A stretch of 64,000 bases of DNA from Pseudomonas grimontii. GTDB taxonomy: Bacteria > Pseudomonadota > Gammaproteobacteria > Pseudomonadales > Pseudomonadaceae. The translations under genes were made by a program, and so were the position numbers. The stretch spans positions 1-64,000 of the forward strand of contig NZ_VFES01000024.1 of NCBI RefSeq assembly GCF_007858185.1, written 5' to 3'. The notes beneath the pieces were generated by a model. That model was given only the letters and a program-made list of their open reading frames with translations. It ran no database searches and had not been told where the DNA came from. This document shows positions 60,949 to 64,000 of this stretch, one piece after another; positions within the stretch are counted from its first letter, which is position 1; the number at the start of each line of letters is the position of its first letter.

Positions 60949-61020
60949 GAAAAACAAAACCCGCCTCTAAGGCGGGTTTGGGTGCAGCCGTGTGCTATCC
61001 CGCCATATGAGGAATGGCGG
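60949..61020 (-). promoter_or_regulatory. Transcription attenuator upstream of the threonine ammonia-lyase
   Basis: Read on the minus strand: segment 1 CCGCCAT (61020-61014), segment 2 ATGGCGGG (61006-60999), segment 3 AACCCGCC (60978-60971), segment 4 GGCGGGTT (60965-60958), then TTGTTTTT. 1:2 forms a pause hairpin, 2:3 an antiterminator, 3:4 a terminator followed by a U-run. This is the standard layout of amino-acid operon attenuators. Confidence 0.85.
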
Positions 61021-61060
61021 TAATAATGCTTGGCTGGCTGTGCAAGGTTTGAAATGTCAT
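60995..61060 (-). CDS. Leader peptide of the attenuator (21 aa)
   Basis: An ATG-started frame on the minus strand reads MTFQTLHSQPSIITAIPHMA-G and stops at TAG (60997-60995). Codons 11-16 are AGC ATT ATT ACC GCC ATT, so a ribosome starved for isoleucyl- or threonyl-tRNA would stall just before and over segment 1, freeing segment 2 to pair with segment 3. The upstream Shine-Dalgarno is not obvious, which is the one weak point. Confidence 0.75.
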   Translation of the reverse strand: MTFQTLHSQPSIITAIPHMAG

Positions 61061-61133
61061 GTCACGAAATTAACCGGAGGCGACCGGGCAAGTCAATGGC
61101 CATGCGCCATTTAGCGCACGGGGGTTTACGATT

Positions 61134-61163
61134 GATATACGAACCATATACGCTTTGTATATC
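61134..61163. promoter_or_regulatory. Repeat-containing operator before the parD-like gene
   Basis: Direct repeats ATATACG start at 61135 and 61146, 11 bp apart (one helical turn). GATATAC (61134-61140) and GTATATC (61157-61163) form an outer inverted repeat. It lies 22 bp before the parD-like ATG and is a good candidate for autoregulation. Confidence 0.6.
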
Positions 61164-61184
61164 CACCCCTTCACAGTGAACACC

Positions 61185-61385
61185 ATGGGCATCGTCAAGA
61201 TCAGCGACCAACTGCACGAACAACTCCGTCTGGCCAGCGCGGCCATGGACCGCTCCATCAACGCCCAGGCCGAATTCTGGATCAAGGTCGGCCTGCTCGC
61301 CGAATTGAACCCCAGCCTGCCCTACCACGAGTTGATCAACAAACTGTTGCTGGACAAGCCCGACCTGATCCGGGGGCGCAGCTGA
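61185..61385 (+). CDS. ParD-like antitoxin-family protein
   Basis: A protein of 66 aa of the ParD_like family (MGIVKISDQLHEQLRLASAAM, then SINAQAEFWIKVGLL). The N-terminal strand and helices suggest a ribbon-helix-helix DNA-binding dimer. No ParE-type toxin follows; instead its stop codon overlaps the start of a methionine aminopeptidase gene by one base (TGATG), so the two are coupled. It may repress its own operon through the repeats just upstream. ATG 61185 lacks a strong Shine-Dalgarno. Confidence 0.75.
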   Translation: MGIVKISDQLHEQLRLASAAMDRSINAQAEFWIKVGLLAELNPSLPYHELINKLLLDKPDLIRGRS

Positions 61386-62140
61386 TGATCAAGACCGCCG
61401 CCCAACTGGCTGTGATGCGCGAATCCGGGCGCCTGCTGGCCCAGGTGTTCGACATGCTCGATGGTTTTGTCGCCGCCGGCCGCTCCACCCTGGAGCTGGA
61501 CAGCGCCGTCGAAGCCTATATCCGTAAGGATCTGCAGGCCCGCCCCGCCAGCCTCGGACAATACGACTACCCCTTCTCCATCAACACCTCGATCAACGAG
61601 GTGGTGTGCCATGGCATGCCCAGCGCCAAGGAGATCCTCAAGGACGGCGACATCATCAACATCGACATCACCCTGGAAAAAGGCGGCTTTATCGCCGATT
61701 CCAGCAAGATGTACATGATCGGCAACGTCGCCCCCAAGGCGCGGCGCCTGGTGGACATGACCTTTGAGGCGATGTGGACCGGAATCCGCCAGGTCAAGCC
61801 CGGCGCGCGCCTGGGTGACATCGGCCATGCGATCCAGAGCCATGCACAGGCCAATGGCTACAGCGTAGTGCGTGAATACTGCGGCCACGGCATCGGCAAG
61901 CAGATGCATGAAGAGCCGCAAATCCTCCACTTCGGGCGGCCCGGCACCGGGCTGGAACTGCGCGAAGGCATGGTGTTTACCATCGAACCGATGCTCAACC
62001 AGGGCAGCTCCAAGGTGCGCAGCCTGAAAGATGGCTGGACGGTAGTGACCAAGGACAACAGCCTGTCGGCGCAATGGGAGCATACGGTGGCGGTGACGGC
62101 GGATGGCTTTGAAGTGCTGACCTTGCAAACATCCCACTGA
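61385..62140 (+). CDS. map: Type I methionine aminopeptidase
   Basis: It removes the initiator methionine from new proteins. At 251 aa all metal-site residues are present: NIDITLEKGGFIADSSK (both Asp), HGIGKQMHEEP (His), FTIEP (Glu) and QWEHTVAV (Glu), plus the substrate His in INEVVCHGMP. It lacks zinc-finger extensions. Because the main map gene of pseudomonads sits beside rpsB/tsf, this is probably a second copy. It is translationally coupled to a ParD-like gene. Confidence 0.9.
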   Translation: MIKTAAQLAVMRESGRLLAQVFDMLDGFVAAGRSTLELDSAVEAYIRKDLQARPASLGQYDYPFSINTSINEVVCHGMPSAKEILKDGDIINIDITLEKGGFIADSSKMYMIGNVAPKARRLVDMTFEAMWTGIRQVKPGARLGDIGHAIQSHAQANGYSVVREYCGHGIGKQMHEEPQILHFGRPGTGLELREGMVFTIEPMLNQGSSKVRSLKDGWTVVTKDNSLSAQWEHTVAVTADGFEVLTLQTSH

Positions 62141-62187
62141 CTCAACCACCACCGTAGATACCGTGTTATCCAGCACCTCGCAAATCC

Positions 62188-62286
62188 GTAGCAGCTGCCG
62201 AGCCTCGGCGAGGCTGCGTCGGCCGCGACTCGATCCTGAATCGGCAGCGCGCCTGACGCAGCCTCGCTTGCGCTCGGCAGCTGCTA
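62188..62286. repeat. Hairpin repeat (GTAGCAGCTGCCGAGCCTCG family)
   Basis: Arms GTAGCAGCTGCCGAGCCTCG-GCGAGGCTGCG and their complement are ~31 bp, around a core with GGCCGCGACTCGATCCTGAA. It lies between the convergent map and sfnG genes. The family member at 1115 is shorter. Confidence 0.85.
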
Positions 62287-62340
62287 CTCGGCGCCACTCA
62301 CCAGACCACACTCCGGCCCTGCGCCTGGAAAAACCCTTGG

Positions 62341-63426
62341 TCAGGCCACCTGCTTGATCCCGGCCTTGGCTTCCAGCTCGCGCACCAGCGGTAATACACG
62401 CTTGCCGAAGTACTCCACTTCTTCCTGGAAGTGCAGGAAGCCCGCCAGCACCAGGTCTACGCCTACGGCCTTGAGTGCAACGATGCGCTCGGCAATTTGC
62501 TGCGGGGTGCCGATCAGGTTGGTCTTGAAGCCATCGTTGTACTGCACCAGGTCTTCAAAGCTGGACTTGGCCCAGTTGCCCTCGCCTTCGGGTGACGCCT
62601 TGCCGGCCTGCTTGGCCGCGTCGCCAAAGGCATTCACGGCGTCCGGATCGGCCTTGTCGATGATCTCCGCGAGCACGGCGCGGGCCTCTTCCTCGGTGTC
62701 GCGGGCGATGATGAATGCATTCACGCCGACTTTGACCGAATGGTTGTTCGCCGCGGCCTTGGTGCGAATGTCGTCGACCTGGGCCTTGATGCCTTCCGGG
62801 GTGTTGCCGTTGGTGAAATACCAGTCCGACACCCGCGCCGCCATGTCCCGCGCGGCCCGCGAACTGCCGCCTTGGAACACTTCCGGCTGGCCCAACGGCT
62901 TGGGCTTGAGGGTGTAGTTGTTGAACCGGTAGAAGTCGCCCTTGAAGGTAAAGTCATCCTGGGTCCAGATGCCTTTGAGGGCGCGGATAAATTCCTCGGA
63001 ACGGCGATAGCGCTCGTCGTGCTCCAGCCAGTGTTCGCCGATGGCCTGGAACTCCCCCTTGAACCAGCCACTGACGATGTTCACCGCAATGCGGCCATTG
63101 GTGAGCTGGTCGATGGTCGCCAGTTGCTTGGCCGCCAGCGCCGGCTGCCACGGGCCGGGCAGGATCGCCGCGATGACTTTGAGCTTAGTGGTCGCGGCCA
63201 GCAATGCATGGCTGAACGCCACGGATTCATGCTGATTTTCCGCGCCATAGCCGGCGGTGAAGCGGATCTGGGTCAGGCCGTATTCGAAGCCGGCCTCTTC
63301 GGCCAATTGCGCCAGTTTACGGTTGTAGTCGATGCCCCAGTGGGTGCGTTGTTCGATCTTGCTGACCACCAGCCCACCGCTGACGTTGGGCACCCAATAG
63401 GCAAATTTCACGGCTTGCTGACTCAT
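62341..63426 (-). CDS. sfnG: FMNH2-dependent dimethyl sulfone monooxygenase
   Basis: A bacterial-luciferase-family flavin monooxygenase of 361 aa that splits dimethyl sulfone to methanesulfinate as a sulfur source. It starts KFAYWVPNVSGGLVVS and has the sulfonate/sulfone monooxygenase segments FEYGLTQIRFTAGYG, ILPGPWQPALAAKQLATIDQL and NIVSGWFKGEF. GAGGT nine bases before ATG 63426 sets the start. A GG-N10-GC promoter upstream indicates sigma-54 and an SfnR-type activator; a flavin reductase is needed in trans. Confidence 0.92.
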   Translation of the reverse strand: MSQQAVKFAYWVPNVSGGLVVSKIEQRTHWGIDYNRKLAQLAEEAGFEYGLTQIRFTAGYGAENQHESVAFSHALLAATTKLKVIAAILPGPWQPALAAKQLATIDQLTNGRIAVNIVSGWFKGEFQAIGEHWLEHDERYRRSEEFIRALKGIWTQDDFTFKGDFYRFNNYTLKPKPLGQPEVFQGGSSRAARDMAARVSDWYFTNGNTPEGIKAQVDDIRTKAAANNHSVKVGVNAFIIARDTEEEARAVLAEIIDKADPDAVNAFGDAAKQAGKASPEGEGNWAKSSFEDLVQYNDGFKTNLIGTPQQIAERIVALKAVGVDLVLAGFLHFQEEVEYFGKRVLPLVRELEAKAGIKQVA

Positions 63427-63465
63427 CGAACGGTACCTCGCATTAAGGAATGTACCGAGGGGTGG

Positions 63466-63481
63466 AGCAGCAAGCGTGCCA
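63466..63481 (-). promoter_or_regulatory. Sigma-54 promoter of sfnG
   Basis: On the minus strand TGGCACGCTTGCTGCT has GG-N10-GC at -24/-12. The transcription start is expected near 63455, leaving a ~29-base leader to ATG 63426. Confidence 0.8.
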
Positions 63482-63580
63482 GGCAGGCGCAAACGCCCGC
63501 GCCGCAGGGGTTGGGACACGTATTCGGGGCCGCAAGGCATTGCATGCCAATGTCAGGGATTGCGACGGTTTGTCGATTTG

Positions 63581-63598
63581 CTGTTGCCAGGGCAACAG
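63581..63598. promoter_or_regulatory. Perfect palindrome between the divergent sigma-54 promoters
   Basis: CTGTTGCC-AG-GGCAACAG is a perfect 8-2-8 inverted repeat. It lies about 50 bp upstream of the plus-strand -24 and 100 bp upstream of the minus-strand -24, a usual distance for the upstream site of an enhancer-binding protein such as SfnR. Confidence 0.75.
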
Positions 63599-63638
63599 TA
63601 AACAGCATGCATCTCCCGTAAACACTGGCCCTGGGACC

Positions 63639-63654
63639 CGGCACGGACTGTGCA
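63639..63654 (+). promoter_or_regulatory. Sigma-54 promoter of the sfnB-like gene
   Basis: CGGCACGGACTGTGCA has GG-N10-GC at -24/-12. The start is expected near 63665, about 29 bp before ATG 63694. Confidence 0.75.
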
Positions 63655-63693
63655 ATCACTCCCTGCACCGATCACTGCCCCGGAGCCTTGCCC

Positions 63694-64000
63694 ATGACCG
63701 AACACCACGTTATCAACCCGCTGTCCGTCGGCGTCGACTACCCCACGCTGGCAGCACGCTTTCGTCCGATTTTCCAGCGCATCGCCGATGGCGCGGTGGA
63801 ACGCGAACAAACCCGCGCCCTGCCCCATGAGCCGATCCAGTGGCTCAAGGAAGCCGGTTTCGGTGCGGTGCGGGTGCCGGTGGAATATGGCGGTGGCGGT
63901 GCTTCGCTGCCGCAACTGTTCGAACTGCTGATCGAACTGGCCGAAGCCGACTCCAACGTACCCCAGGCCCTGCGCGGGCATTTCGCCTTTGCCGAAGACC
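63694..64000 (+). CDS. SfnB-like acyl-CoA dehydrogenase family protein, N-terminal part (cut by window edge)
   Basis: The first 102 residues of an acyl-CoA dehydrogenase/flavin-monooxygenase-like protein, with DYPTLAARFRPIFQRIADGAVERE, WLKEAGFGAVRVPVEYGGGG and LAEADSNVPQALRGHF, as in SfnB/dibenzothiophene DszC-type sulfur-acquisition oxidoreductases. GGAG lies eight bases before ATG. It is divergent from sfnG and has its own sigma-54-type promoter, so it is probably co-induced under sulfate limitation. The rest is outside the window. Confidence 0.8.
   Translation, partial: MTEHHVINPLSVGVDYPTLAARFRPIFQRIADGAVEREQTRALPHEPIQWLKEAGFGAVRVPVEYGGGGASLPQLFELLIELAEADSNVPQALRGHFAFAED

Noticed and set aside
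61001..61020. T-box or riboswitch before the threonine ammonia-lyase
   Set aside because: No T-box sequence or complex aptamer; the leader peptide and four alternating segments explain the region.

Overview
The window looks like chromosome of a Pseudomonas of the fluorescens group. It is GC-rich and carries repeated REP-type hairpins (stems built on GTGGGAGGGGGCTTGC), a complete mtlR-mtlEFGKDYZ mannitol/arabitol locus, muxABC-opmB, a GlgE-type trehalose/alpha-glucan operon and several small families known mainly from Pseudomonas (DUF1652, DUF2790, probably DUF3203). No rRNA, tRNA, CRISPR array, prophage or insertion sequence was seen.

Layout. 1-9.9 kb: 3' end of nrdB, a DUF1289 protein, a solitary homodimeric-type pyruvate dehydrogenase E1, a methyltransferase, phosphatidylcholine synthase, a 0.9-kb repeat island (two copies of a ~320-bp repeat in inverted orientation), a TSUP permease, nudC, an ECH1-like dienoyl-CoA isomerase and a UPF0149 protein. 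9.9-20.5 kb: a stand-alone EPSP synthase with Phe where E. coli AroA has Pro101, a quinone reductase/TetR pair with a clear operator, a GNAT protein, a LysR/MFS pair, a secreted CAP protein, a hybrid histidine kinase and a diguanylate cyclase. 20.5-28.2 kb: glgE - treS/maltokinase - glgB, which together turn trehalose into branched alpha-glucan through maltose 1-phosphate. 28.2-37.6 kb: a small proline-rich gene, an MgtC-like protein, a ccoG broken by one extra C, a MocR-type regulator, an SDR, an MHYT-GGDEF-EAL protein and a lower-GC two-gene unit of unknown function (36193-37576). 37.6-46.6 kb: muxABC-opmB tripartite RND efflux pump. 46.6-59 kb: tpx, a glycosyltransferase, mtlR, an unexplained 159-aa ORF, then the mtl operon (ABC importer, mannitol dehydrogenase, xylulokinase, fructokinase). 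59-64 kb: DUF2790 and DUF1652 proteins, a short threonine ammonia-lyase, a ParD-like/methionine aminopeptidase operon, and sfnG divergent from an sfnB-like gene.

The strongest regulatory finds were read directly from the bases. One is a complete amino-acid attenuator in front of the threonine ammonia-lyase, with a 21-codon leader peptide rich in Ile and Thr codons and four alternately pairing segments. The other is the sfnG/sfnB intergenic region, which holds two divergent sigma-54 promoters (GG-N10-GC) and a perfect 8-2-8 palindrome between them. Other notable points are the ccoG frameshift with an ANR-type box upstream, 11-bp-spaced repeats before the parD-like gene, three AAGYTACT half-sites exactly 14 bp apart at the TetR promoter, and REP hairpins inside the mtl and glg operons.

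Family assignments come from recognising motifs by eye; no database search was run.
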